A stretch of DNA of 64,000 bases from Cytophagales bacterium (GTDB lineage: Bacteria > Bacteroidota > Bacteroidia > Cytophagales > Spirosomataceae): contig JAAFJP010000025.1 in assembly GCA_013298125.1 (NCBI GenBank), forward strand, positions 1-64,000. The letters are read 5' to 3'. The notes beneath the pieces are model-generated. The model saw only the letters and a list, made by a program, of their open reading frames with translations, was not told the DNA's origin and made no database searches. The translations under genes and the position numbers were made by a program. This document shows, in pieces, positions 8,442 to 16,961 of the stretch; positions within the stretch are counted from its first letter, which is position 1; each line of letters starts with the position of its first letter.

Positions 8442-9358
8442 GTCGCTATTCTCAACTTTGCACTTCTACTTCTATTATTATGTGATAATTCTTCGGGGGA
8501 TGCTTCAATGGGTTTTCTACTGATGCCTTCCAAGGGTTTTGTTACCGTTCCAAAAACGATGTCTCTGTCCATTTCCCCTTTGAAATTTCCCGCTTTGATA
8601 TAATTTTTTACTAATCTATCTTCCAATGAATGGAAGGTCATAATACACAGCCGACTGTCTGTATCTCTCAGTAAATCAGGGGTTTGCTCTAAAAATTCTT
8701 GAATAACCTCCAACTCCTGATTGACTTCGATGCGGATTGCCTGAAAGACTTGGGCAAAATATTTGAACTCCTTAAACTTGGGAGCAAATCGTTCTAAAAC
8801 TGCCTTAAACTCGCTCGTAGTCTTGATAGGAGTATTCATGCGGGCGGTACAAATGCCGTTGGCGAGCGTCTTAGCATTTTTGACTTCGCCATACATTCCC
8901 AAAATTTTATGAAGTTGAGCTTCTGAATATTCGTTGATAACCGTGTAGGCAGAAACCTCCGCTTTTTGATTCATCCGCATATCCAAATCTCCCTCAAAAC
9001 GAGTTGAAAATCCACGAGTGGGTTCATCAATTTGGTGTGATGAAATCCCGAAATCTGCCAAAATTCCGTCCACTTTTTTGAAACCATACAAACGAAGATA
9101 TTTTTTAATATTTCTGAAATTAGCTTCTATGAAAGTGAAGCGTTTATCATCCGAGAAAGCAAGAGAATTTTGTTTAGCATCGGGGTCTTGGTCGAAGGCG
9201 ATGAGTTTGCCGTTTTCGCCCAAGCGTTCGAGGATCGCTTTTGAGTGACCACCACCCCCAAAAGTTACGTCCACATAAACACCATCAGGGCGAATATTCA
9301 ACCCTTCAAGGCATTCTTGAAGCATAACGGGAAGATGATACAACTTTTCAGCGGTCAT
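8429..9358 (-). CDS. rsmH: 16S rRNA (cytosine1402-N4)-methyltransferase
   Basis: A 309-aa RsmH/MraW protein that uses SAM to methylate C1402 in the decoding centre of 16S rRNA. The SAM site is YVDVTFGGGGHSKAILE (residues ~28-44), followed by GILADFGISSHQID and the conserved ending HNNRSRSAKLRIA. It opens the minus-strand division cluster, but no mraZ gene lies upstream; the neighbour there is an unrelated surface protein. The final residues TLSC and the stop come from a dispersed repeat that overlaps the 3' end. Confidence 0.96.
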   Translation of the reverse strand: MTAEKLYHLPVMLQECLEGLNIRPDGVYVDVTFGGGGHSKAILERLGENGKLIAFDQDPDAKQNSLAFSDDKRFTFIEANFRNIKKYLRLYGFKKVDGILADFGISSHQIDEPTRGFSTRFEGDLDMRMNQKAEVSAYTVINEYSEAQLHKILGMYGEVKNAKTLANGICTARMNTPIKTTSEFKAVLERFAPKFKEFKYFAQVFQAIRIEVNQELEVIQEFLEQTPDLLRDTDSRLCIMTFHSLEDRLVKNYIKAGNFKGEMDRDIVFGTVTKPLEGISRKPIEASPEELSHNNRSRSAKLRIATLSC

Positions 9359-9463
9359 TTGGGGGGATTTTTTTGAGTAAGGATATAGTACAAATTTATG
9401 GATAATTTCCTAAAAATGTGATAGGTTTTTGAAAATTGTAATAGTTAGGGATTTAAAATAAAG

Positions 9464-9502
9464 AAAGCCGAGTTTAATCTACAAAGAATTAACTCGGCTT
9501 TT
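9464..9502 (-). terminator. Terminator of the 1704-aa surface protein gene
   Basis: An 11-bp perfect stem (AAAGCCGAGTT / AACTCGGCTTT) with a 16-nt loop lies 20 bases beyond the stop codon. On the minus strand it is followed by a T-rich tract. Confidence 0.85.
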
Positions 9503-9522
9503 GGAAAATATAGTAACAATTA

Positions 9523-12500
9523 TCAGTTAGTCCTTGATTTTAATAAAGCATTTGTACCATACTGCAAAGACCCGTTGAGTTGTAAATCTTTCATAAATCC
9601 TGTGTAATTATTGGGTACGGTTACGGTATGACCTTTGTTGATTAAAATATCTTCCGTTATGACAGGCACAGTACCACACGACCAAGTAGAGACATCATTC
9701 CAGTTGAAGGTTTTGATGCTTTGTTGTTTATCGCCGATATTGATGACGAGTGGGTCGGAGGTGGCGGAGCAATTATTTTGAGATACCGTGACGGTGTAAG
9801 CCCCTGATTGTGAAATATTTAACGAATTTGTATAAGGGTTTAGTGGAATAGTTTGACCGTTTAATTTCCACTCATAATTAACAAACGGATAATAAGTTGA
9901 TTGTAAGTTCGTGTAGGTATTACCACAAACTATCTTTCCACTTGTTGAAGTTAATTGAGGCTTCACTATCTGACTATTTGCTATCACCGTAACATCTTGT
10001 GAATATCCTACACAAGAACCGTTTGTAACTTTCAGTTTATAAGTTCCTACATTATACATTTCATAAGAGGAATTGTTTGCTCCACTTATCAATGTATTAT
10101 TCCTATACCACTCGTAAGAGCTTGTACTTGATGAAGAGTTATTCAAATAGTAATAACCGTATGGTATGCAGGTTGAATTACTGGAACTGGAACCAGAACT
10201 AATCGAAAATGTTGGCGAGTTACTGATAACTACATTAATTACATTTGAGTAACTAATGACTCCATTTTCATTAATTTTTAATCTATAATTTCCTGATTGA
10301 GTTGCAACATAATAATCATTCGTTCCAGATGTAGTAATATCAACGCCGTCTTTTTGCCATTGATACGATGCACAATTCAGTCCATTCAGTTGTAATAAGA
10401 CATTACTACCTGTGCAATTCTGAGTTCCATAAGGTGCTATAATAGTTTTAGAAGTTACTCCGTTCCTTTTCAGGTAGATATTTCGAGAAACACTACTACA
10501 ATTACCCTGAGTAATTTTCAAAGAATATAGCCCTTCTGTGAAAGCATACATATAGTATCTGTTTTCATTCGATATTGTATTACCGTCTCTCAACCACTGG
10601 TATGTATAAATTGAATTGTTTTCACTTCCAGAATTATGAGATATATAAGTTGAATAGTAGGGACAACTTATCAAGGTGTCTTTCCCAACATTGTTAAGAC
10701 CTGTCGGAATAATATTCCCAAATGTAAGAATTCTTGTACTTGAACTTCCTCCTTGCGTACAATTAGCGTCTGTTATTGCTAAATTATAACTACCTGATTG
10801 ATTAACATTTAGGATATTGGCAGGGGTAGGATTATTAATAACTACGCCATCTTTTCTCCAAACATAAACAGCATTTTCAGAATCATAATTTGCTTTTAAC
10901 GCAACTACACTACCCGCACATTGGTACTGGTCGATATAATTGTAAAAACCATCTGGGTAAGTTGTTGAATAAAAAGTGAACCCAGTAGAAGTTGCTATTC
11001 CACAACCTGATTTAGTTGCTTTAACCGTATAATTACCTGTCTGATTGCTTACATATGTTGTACCTGTTACTCCATTGATTACATTCCCATCCTTTTTCCA
11101 TTCATAAGCAACATCATTGTTATCTGGAAAATTTAATTTTGCATACATTTTTAAGGAACTTCCAGCACAAACACCTGAATAAGTTTTACCAACTATTGTT
11201 TCCACAGAAGCCGTCAAAGCATTAAAATAAATTACCGCACTTGGAGCTGATACATTCGCAATATCATCCAAATCAACGACTCTCAAAACATACGTACTGG
11301 TTGTTCCAGAACTATATCCAGAAGGTGTAGTGAAGGTAATTGTGCTGTTTTGACTCGTTCCAATGATGGTTGGGGATGTTCCAAAACTTCCATTACTATC
11401 TGAAATCTGAACTGCATAATTGTGTCCAGCAATCACGGGAGAGAAACTAATCGTTCCAGCACCACCTGCACAGAAAGTGGTGTTTGACAAATTCGACAAT
11501 GTAATGTTCGCCACAAGCACATTGGTTGATGCAACTGCTTGACCCACACAGCCTTGTCCATTGTCCACCGAAACCGTATAGGCTCCTCCATTATTCACGG
11601 AAGTACTCGGAAGAACTGGATATTGGAGATTTGACGTAAAACCATTAGGTCCTTGCCAAGCGTAGGTTACATTGCTTGCATAAGAACTAACCGTTAATTG
11701 TAACGCTGAACCAACATAAACAGGATTGGTTGCGGTGGCAAACGTAGGAACGTTATTGATAGGTTTCAACAAAGCATTATTGGATAAAACTGTTCCGCAA
11801 GTACCTGTAATTTGTACGGAATAATTACCCATATCAACGGTTTTTAAATTACTGATTACGTAGCTTGAATTTGTTGCTCCACTAATATTTTGTCCGTCTT
11901 TTTTCCATTGATAAGTCAATATCCCACCACCTGTGGCTACTGTCGAGAAAGTTACTGATGAACCTGTGCATTTGGTTTGTGAAAGTGGTTGAGTGGTAAT
12001 TGTTGTTGGTGTTGCACAAGTCCCAATCGTTACAATTCCACTACCCGAAACTGTACCTGTACCACATGAACCTACAACGGATGTAAGAGCGTATGTGGTT
12101 GATGTGGTGGGCGTTACGTTATGCACGTATGGATTGTTTGATGTCGTGATGGTATTTCCATCTGATAAAGTAAAAGTCCAAGGGGCTGAACCTGTGAGGG
12201 TTACATAAACCTTTGCCGTTCCACCCGAAGCCATTGTGGTATTGCCACTTATGAAAGCCGTGGTGGGTTCATTAATTTTGATATTGACAGGTTCTGATTC
12301 TGTGAAACAACTTCCTTGCTGAACTGATGCTGTGTAAACTCCAGATTCGAGAACGTTAAAAGGTGTTGAGCCGCAAGTAGTTAAAGTAACTCCATCTTTT
12401 TTCCATGTGGTACAATAATAGGGATAAATACCTTTGTTTAAATAATCTAACTTGACAATATTATTTCCACAAACATTTGGACTTTGAGGCGTGACGTTTA

Positions 12501-14637
12501 AAGTAAATTTGGGGTAAGTATTTTCTACAAATACGGATTTTGAATTAATTACACATGAACTGGTTGTTATTTTTACATAATAACTTCCTCTCTGTGAAAC
12601 GTTATAATTTGAAGAAGTCGCTCCACTAATTGCCACACCGTCTTTAAACCACTGAAAACTACCAGAAGGATAATTGTAAATAAACATGGTGAAAGAAGCA
12701 TCTGTACAAGCATAAACAGTGTCTTTGTGAATACTACTATTGACACTACCCGACATATACAAGGTCGGGATGTAATTATTGGTGTTCAATGTTACTGTTG
12801 AAGGTTTTGAGGTCGTTACACAATTTCCCTGAGCAACTGTTAAAGTATAGTCACCGCTTGTTGTTGTAAAATAACTATTTGATAAACTTAACGTTACTCC
12901 ATTTTTAACCCAGTTATAAATCACATTTCCAAGACTACTGTATGGCGTTGTCAGATTCGCATAATTTGGTGAACATGAAGTGGGAATTTCTTGAAGTATC
13001 TTAACAGAATCCAAAGTTGTTGAGGTTTTTACTTCCATCCCTTGCGATGTTGCTGTGCATCCGCCTTGGGTTACTTCTGCATTATATACACCTGCTTGCG
13101 TTGCAGTATAAAAACTATTATTTGCCCCACTGATATTCTGCCCGTTTCGTTTCCATTGATAGTTATTTGATAAATTTGGGCTGTAAGAAGGAGAGATACT
13201 CAAAGTCGTTTGCCCACCCGTTGAGCAAATCGTTGGAGAAAACGATGAATTGGTCAAACTGATAGAAGAACCAAAAGTTAGAGCATCTGAAGTTGCTGTT
13301 ATTGAACAACTTCCATCCACAACTCTCACAGAATAAGTACCTGTTTGAGTAGCTGTATAGGTTCTGGTATTCGCTCCACTAATACTCTGCCCATTCTTTT
13401 GCCATTGATAGGTTTGATTATCACTCCAATAAGGTATTGTTAATATGGCAGAACCGCCAGTACATTGAATAACATCACCACTACGGTTTAGGGAAGTGGT
13501 TGTACCTCCTGTAAGACCATAAATATAAACCTGAGCTGATGTTACGGTTGGGCAAGTTCCTTGGGTTACAGATAGGGTGTAATTTCCACTTGTTGAGACA
13601 GTATATTTAGAATAAGTACCACTTGGTGTAACATTAACCCCATTCTTTTTCCATTGAAAGGTCATTCCTGTAGTATCAGCCAATGCCGTTTTAATAGTTG
13701 CAGCACTTCCTGTACATAAATTGAGGCTATTATATGAATAGGTAACAGATGAATTAAATCTATTCCAAATATCAGGGTCACTAACTGTTCCAATAGTCAT
13801 GGCTACACTTTCACTACTTACAGCTATGGGGCTATATGAAAATAATCTAATTTTATAGTTTGTCCCAAATATTAAATTAGCTGGTAATTGTACGATAATT
13901 GTACCAGAGTTATTACTTAGTGACGTTCCACTGACCAGAGTTGGATTAGCAAAACTTCCATTTTTATCAGATAGTTCTACAAATGTATTTCCTGAAAAAT
14001 AGTTGTTATTGACATAAAAATAGTTACTATTAAAATTTCCAGAGCGAGTGTAATTAATCGTTACTGTTCTATTACTTCCACAAAACGTAGGTGTAGCGTT
14101 GATACTCGTCAATGTTAAAGTTGCTGTATTAGAAGACGGAACAGAAATATTATAAACAATAGATTCAGCAAAATCATTAACATCATTTTTGTTAACAGCT
14201 TTAATCGAAATAGCATAACTACGTCCTGCAACGAGATTCTGAACACCAAATGAAGAATTATCACCTGCATTAGTATAATTATACAGAGGAGTCAAGGTAG
14301 TTAAATCAACTACTCTTACCAAATAATCACACGTGCCATTGCTATTGTTTTTATTCCAGTAAAGCCCAACAGAAGTACCATTGATTGTACTATAATTTGT
14401 TGGAAAAACTAATGTGGGTGCATTGTTTGACCCTAATAGATTTGTGGTGATTGAACCAATATTTTTAACGAATTTCTGATTTTGCCAACCTTCGGGAGGA
14501 GCAATAACAGAGTCCCGCTCGGGCTTTACGATAGTGTCTCGCTTAATTCTGATGAGTGAATCCGTAGGATAGTTTTTTGCGAAAGAATGAGACAAGAATA
14601 GACAAATAAATGCAAGAGTGGTAAAAATTCTTTTCAT
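9523..14637 (-). CDS. Giant secreted Ig-like repeat surface protein, 1704 aa
   Basis: A signal peptide (ITTLAF-like core, cleavage after SHSFA near residue 20) is followed by more than ten Ig-like units of about 80-110 aa. Each has a cysteine, a core such as YQWKKDGQNISGATNSSY, and a G-x-Y-x-V-x-V ending, as in Bacteroidota adhesins. A short fibronectin-like region precedes them. The C-terminal ~65 residues (NWNDVSTWSCGTVP, then GHTVTVPNNY) form a module also found at the end of the 1236-aa protein at 48917-52627. Likely exported and exposed on the cell surface; the ligand is unknown. A perfect TACATTTG promoter element lies 35 bases before the start. Confidence 0.85.
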   Translation of the reverse strand: MKRIFTTLAFICLFLSHSFAKNYPTDSLIRIKRDTIVKPERDSVIAPPEGWQNQKFVKNIGSITTNLLGSNNAPTLVFPTNYSTINGTSVGLYWNKNNSNGTCDYLVRVVDLTTLTPLYNYTNAGDNSSFGVQNLVAGRSYAISIKAVNKNDVNDFAESIVYNISVPSSNTATLTLTSINATPTFCGSNRTVTINYTRSGNFNSNYFYVNNNYFSGNTFVELSDKNGSFANPTLVSGTSLSNNSGTIIVQLPANLIFGTNYKIRLFSYSPIAVSSESVAMTIGTVSDPDIWNRFNSSVTYSYNSLNLCTGSAATIKTALADTTGMTFQWKKNGVNVTPSGTYSKYTVSTSGNYTLSVTQGTCPTVTSAQVYIYGLTGGTTTSLNRSGDVIQCTGGSAILTIPYWSDNQTYQWQKNGQSISGANTRTYTATQTGTYSVRVVDGSCSITATSDALTFGSSISLTNSSFSPTICSTGGQTTLSISPSYSPNLSNNYQWKRNGQNISGANNSFYTATQAGVYNAEVTQGGCTATSQGMEVKTSTTLDSVKILQEIPTSCSPNYANLTTPYSSLGNVIYNWVKNGVTLSLSNSYFTTTSGDYTLTVAQGNCVTTSKPSTVTLNTNNYIPTLYMSGSVNSSIHKDTVYACTDASFTMFIYNYPSGSFQWFKDGVAISGATSSNYNVSQRGSYYVKITTSSCVINSKSVFVENTYPKFTLNVTPQSPNVCGNNIVKLDYLNKGIYPYYCTTWKKDGVTLTTCGSTPFNVLESGVYTASVQQGSCFTESEPVNIKINEPTTAFISGNTTMASGGTAKVYVTLTGSAPWTFTLSDGNTITTSNNPYVHNVTPTTSTTYALTSVVGSCGTGTVSGSGIVTIGTCATPTTITTQPLSQTKCTGSSVTFSTVATGGGILTYQWKKDGQNISGATNSSYVISNLKTVDMGNYSVQITGTCGTVLSNNALLKPINNVPTFATATNPVYVGSALQLTVSSYASNVTYAWQGPNGFTSNLQYPVLPSTSVNNGGAYTVSVDNGQGCVGQAVASTNVLVANITLSNLSNTTFCAGGAGTISFSPVIAGHNYAVQISDSNGSFGTSPTIIGTSQNSTITFTTPSGYSSGTTSTYVLRVVDLDDIANVSAPSAVIYFNALTASVETIVGKTYSGVCAGSSLKMYAKLNFPDNNDVAYEWKKDGNVINGVTGTTYVSNQTGNYTVKATKSGCGIATSTGFTFYSTTYPDGFYNYIDQYQCAGSVVALKANYDSENAVYVWRKDGVVINNPTPANILNVNQSGSYNLAITDANCTQGGSSSTRILTFGNIIPTGLNNVGKDTLISCPYYSTYISHNSGSENNSIYTYQWLRDGNTISNENRYYMYAFTEGLYSLKITQGNCSSVSRNIYLKRNGVTSKTIIAPYGTQNCTGSNVLLQLNGLNCASYQWQKDGVDITTSGTNDYYVATQSGNYRLKINENGVISYSNVINVVISNSPTFSISSGSSSSNSTCIPYGYYYLNNSSSSTSSYEWYRNNTLISGANNSSYEMYNVGTYKLKVTNGSCVGYSQDVTVIANSQIVKPQLTSTSGKIVCGNTYTNLQSTYYPFVNYEWKLNGQTIPLNPYTNSLNISQSGAYTVTVSQNNCSATSDPLVINIGDKQQSIKTFNWNDVSTWSCGTVPVITEDILINKGHTVTVPNNYTGFMKDLQLNGSLQYGTNALLKSRTN

Positions 14638-14671
14638 GAGATGATATTGATATATTTTTTGGAAAATATAC

Positions 14672-14679
14672 CAAATGTA
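14672..14679 (-). promoter_or_regulatory. -7 promoter element for the surface protein
   Basis: TACATTTG on the minus strand matches the Bacteroidota TAnnTTTG element exactly, 35 bases before the start codon. The upstream -33 TTG is imperfect. Confidence 0.5.
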
Positions 14680-14747
14680 GAAATTTTATTTTGAAGTTGG
14701 TGTTTCGTATTTATCAAACGGTAAGTATGATTTAGAAAACTCAGTTT

Positions 14748-15530
14748 TTAAATCATCCCAATAGAAAGAGCAATCTGTAGCAAGGCAGTTACGTCCTTCA
14801 TGCCCGTACGGGCGAGCATATTTTTGCGGTGGGTGTGAATGGTGGCGAGGCTCAAAAATAGTGTTTCTGCAATCTCAGGCGAGTCCATACCTTGATTGAT
14901 TAATCTCAAAATATCCTTTTCACGGTCTGAGAGTATGTCTCCATCAAAAGTTTTTCCCGTTGATGAATGATAGTATTTGATGTTCTCATTATTTTCTCCC
15001 GAACTAAATCGCATCCACCAAAAATCATCCTTCATAAAATGACTGATGTCTTGAATGGTATTGATGACGTTTACAGGATTTCTATCAGCGTCTTCGTCTA
15101 AGTGTGAGCAATGAATACAAGTACGATTAGTTTTGCCAAAACGAGTCTTAAATTTTACACCAACAAAAATCACTTTTTGATTAATTTTCTCTTCAAAGCT
15201 GAGCGATTTTACACATTTTACGTACCATCTACCCGCAATCAGTGGAAATAAGGCGTGGTCGAAGGTAATCATTTTGATGTATTGTAAAATCCCAATGATA
15301 GGATTAGTTTGATGTGAGTAGCCCCATATTTTTTCGACATTACTACTGATATAAAGTTCTTTATAACTTTTTAAATTAACAATAGCAATGACAGAATTTG
15401 AATTTTGAGATAATAAATCCAAGGAGTTTTCATCGTATGATTTAACCTCCGAATTATCAGAATGACCTTTGGTTATATCTTCCCAAATGTTCCGTGCCTG
15501 TGAAATTATGTCGTCTTGATTTATATTCAT
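14748..15530 (-). CDS. PAS-like/LuxR-type transcription regulator
   Basis: A 260-aa protein with an N-terminal PAS-like sensor region (AIVNLKSYKELYISSNVEKI, then WGY, residues ~48-70) and a C-terminal LuxR/GerE helix-turn-helix: LSDREKDILRLINQGMDSPE, then IAETLFLSLATIHTHRKNML (residues ~195-240). It lacks a receiver domain, so it probably senses a ligand directly. The upstream region (15531-15640) has a perfect -7 element and a palindrome overlapping a second, divergent promoter, which suggests self-regulation. Target genes are not evident. Confidence 0.85.
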   Translation of the reverse strand: MNINQDDIISQARNIWEDITKGHSDNSEVKSYDENSLDLLSQNSNSVIAIVNLKSYKELYISSNVEKIWGYSHQTNPIIGILQYIKMITFDHALFPLIAGRWYVKCVKSLSFEEKINQKVIFVGVKFKTRFGKTNRTCIHCSHLDEDADRNPVNVINTIQDISHFMKDDFWWMRFSSGENNENIKYYHSSTGKTFDGDILSDREKDILRLINQGMDSPEIAETLFLSLATIHTHRKNMLARTGMKDVTALLQIALSIGMI

Positions 15531-15575
15531 GCCTTAAAACCTATTTTTGTAGGTAAAAAATCAGTTTTGATAGGA

Positions 15576-15583
15576 CAAATATA
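15576..15583 (-). promoter_or_regulatory. -7 promoter element of the LuxR-type gene
   Basis: TATATTTG on the minus strand is an exact TAnnTTTG match, 46 bases before the start codon. No clear TTG is seen at -33, where a palindrome lies instead, consistent with a promoter that needs an activator. Confidence 0.5.
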
Positions 15584-15586
15584 CAA

Positions 15587-15605
15587 AATACCTATCTTAG
15601 GTATT
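15587..15605. promoter_or_regulatory. Palindromic operator candidate
   Basis: AATACCT-N5-AGGTATT is a perfect 7-bp inverted repeat. It sits just upstream of the minus-strand -7 element and overlaps the -33 TTG of a divergent plus-strand promoter, so one bound dimer could control both. The LuxR-type regulator next door is the obvious candidate binder. Confidence 0.45.
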
Positions 15606-15635
15606 GTATAAACTGTTCTGTTTGGTGTACATTTG
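15604..15635 (+). promoter_or_regulatory. Promoter for a candidate small RNA
   Basis: TTG (15604-15606), 21-bp spacer and TACATTTG (15628-15635) form an excellent Bacteroidota promoter on the plus strand. No protein gene follows it; a strong terminator lies about 110 bases further. Confidence 0.6.
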
Positions 15636-15641
15636 ATTAAT

Positions 15642-15786
15642 AAATTATAAGACTAAATACTTAACTGCGTACCTTTTTATAATTTATTCATTTGTTCGCA
15701 TGGAACATTCTTTATTTTGAAGACCGCCATTTCAATTTAAGCAACAAAATCCTTTTAATTTCAACAATTGAAAGGATTTTTTGTTT
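15642..15786 (+). ncRNA. Candidate small RNA divergent from the LuxR gene
   Basis: A strong promoter match ending at 15635 and a hairpin followed by two T-runs (15747-15786) frame about 145 bases with no ORF longer than 6 codons. A small regulatory RNA is therefore the simplest reading. It shares a palindromic control site with the divergent LuxR-type gene. No homology to a known RNA family is recognised. Confidence 0.45.
15747..15786 (+). terminator. Strong terminator, plus strand
   Basis: AAAATCCTTT / AAAGGATTTT, a 10-bp perfect stem with a 14-nt loop, is followed by TTTTGTTTTTT-like sequence. It ends the candidate small RNA and may also serve the convergent LysE-type gene on the minus strand. 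Confidence 0.8.
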
Positions 15787-15810
15787 TTTATGACCAAAAA
15801 TTTAATATTA

Positions 15811-16431
15811 CTAAAACACTAATTTTACTATCTGTAAAAGTCCCATTCCTACAAACGTCCATCCAATTATTTGTTCAAAACGATTTTGATTTAGGTATTT
15901 AAAAATCTTCTCTCGCTGTGTGTGAGCGATGTACGCATATACGTAATTGAGTGCAAATGCACCTGTACTTGTACCTAATACGAAGAAGACTTTGTCAGAT
16001 AAATCTCTGATTCTGAGGAACTCATAGTTTTGATAATTGATGAGAATAACAATCCAGTAGGGGAGGAGTTGGGGATTGAAAAGGGAAAGGAAGAAACCTT
16101 TTATAGCTCCATTTGGAAGAACTAAATCAGACGAATTAATTTCCTTTTTAGGTTTTTTAGAAGCGATAATTTGTTGTATCCCTAAGAACAATAAAATCGG
16201 TACAACTGCCCATTGCATGATTTGAAAAACGATTGGGTATTTCTCAAAAACCATCACGCCCTCCACCGCCAAATATCCATAGATTATCTCTGGAATTACC
16301 CCACCCAAAGCCATCAAAAGGGCTGAGGAGAGACTTTTTTGTAGGGTGGTTTGGATAACCGACAGGTTCAAAGGTCCAGGGTGAATTGAACCTACGAAGC
16401 TGATGAAGAATGTGATGAGGAAAATTAGCAT
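15811..16431 (-). CDS. LysE/RhtB-family amino-acid exporter
   Basis: A 206-aa inner-membrane protein with about six hydrophobic segments. The N-terminus (FLITFFISFVGSIHPGPLNL) carries the conserved small/proline pattern of LysE-type exporters (G-x-x-x-PGP). These proteins export amino acids or related metabolites using the proton gradient. Length is normal. The substrate cannot be told. It stands alone between the LuxR region and a divergent lipoprotein gene. Confidence 0.8.
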   Translation of the reverse strand: MLIFLITFFISFVGSIHPGPLNLSVIQTTLQKSLSSALLMALGGVIPEIIYGYLAVEGVMVFEKYPIVFQIMQWAVVPILLFLGIQQIIASKKPKKEINSSDLVLPNGAIKGFFLSLFNPQLLPYWIVILINYQNYEFLRIRDLSDKVFFVLGTSTGAFALNYVYAYIAHTQREKIFKYLNQNRFEQIIGWTFVGMGLLQIVKLVF

Positions 16432-16508
16432 TCTATAAATAGATTACGTGCAACCATTTTCCCTTTATTTTCGTCTATTATTTTGAACGTTAATCATAAT
16501 CAAAATCT

Positions 16509-16961
16509 ATGAAAAATCTAATAATGTTGCTTTTGATCGGGTTTTGTGTCGCACTTAATTCGTGTGATAAATGCAAAGGTGTTGATTGTTTTACACCCGT
16601 TAATACTTTCATGTTCAAAATCGTGAATCAGGATTCAAAAAACATTTCTAATAAAGTTGATTCAGTTAGATTTGTCTATGTTGAAAATGGAGTTAGTAAA
16701 ATTATTACGCCCCAAAAAGTAACAAATGCCACTAATGAAACTTTATTTGCAAGTAATGATATAGGATGGATAGCAATAGAGAAATTGGTTAGTTTTGACT
16801 TACAAATTAAACAGGTTTCAAAGGGGAATCTAACAATGAAACATATCAAGGTCAATAAAGATTGTTGTACTTATTTTGAAATGGAGACATTAACATTCAA
16901 AGAAAAATCTATTCTGAAAACGGTGGACAAAGATTATTGTTTCCTTTTGACTATTGATTAA
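16509..16961 (+). CDS. Lipoprotein of unknown function, 150 aa
   Basis: Residues 1-20 form a lipoprotein signal with lipobox ALNSC, so Cys-19 should be lipidated and the protein anchored in the outer or inner membrane. Several further cysteines (CDKCKGVDC near the N-terminus; DCC and YC near the C-terminus) could form disulfides. The body looks beta-rich. It converges on the next gene with a 4-base overlap. No family is recognised. Confidence 0.75.
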   Translation: MKNLIMLLLIGFCVALNSCDKCKGVDCFTPVNTFMFKIVNQDSKNISNKVDSVRFVYVENGVSKIITPQKVTNATNETLFASNDIGWIAIEKLVSFDLQIKQVSKGNLTMKHIKVNKDCCTYFEMETLTFKEKSILKTVDKDYCFLLTID

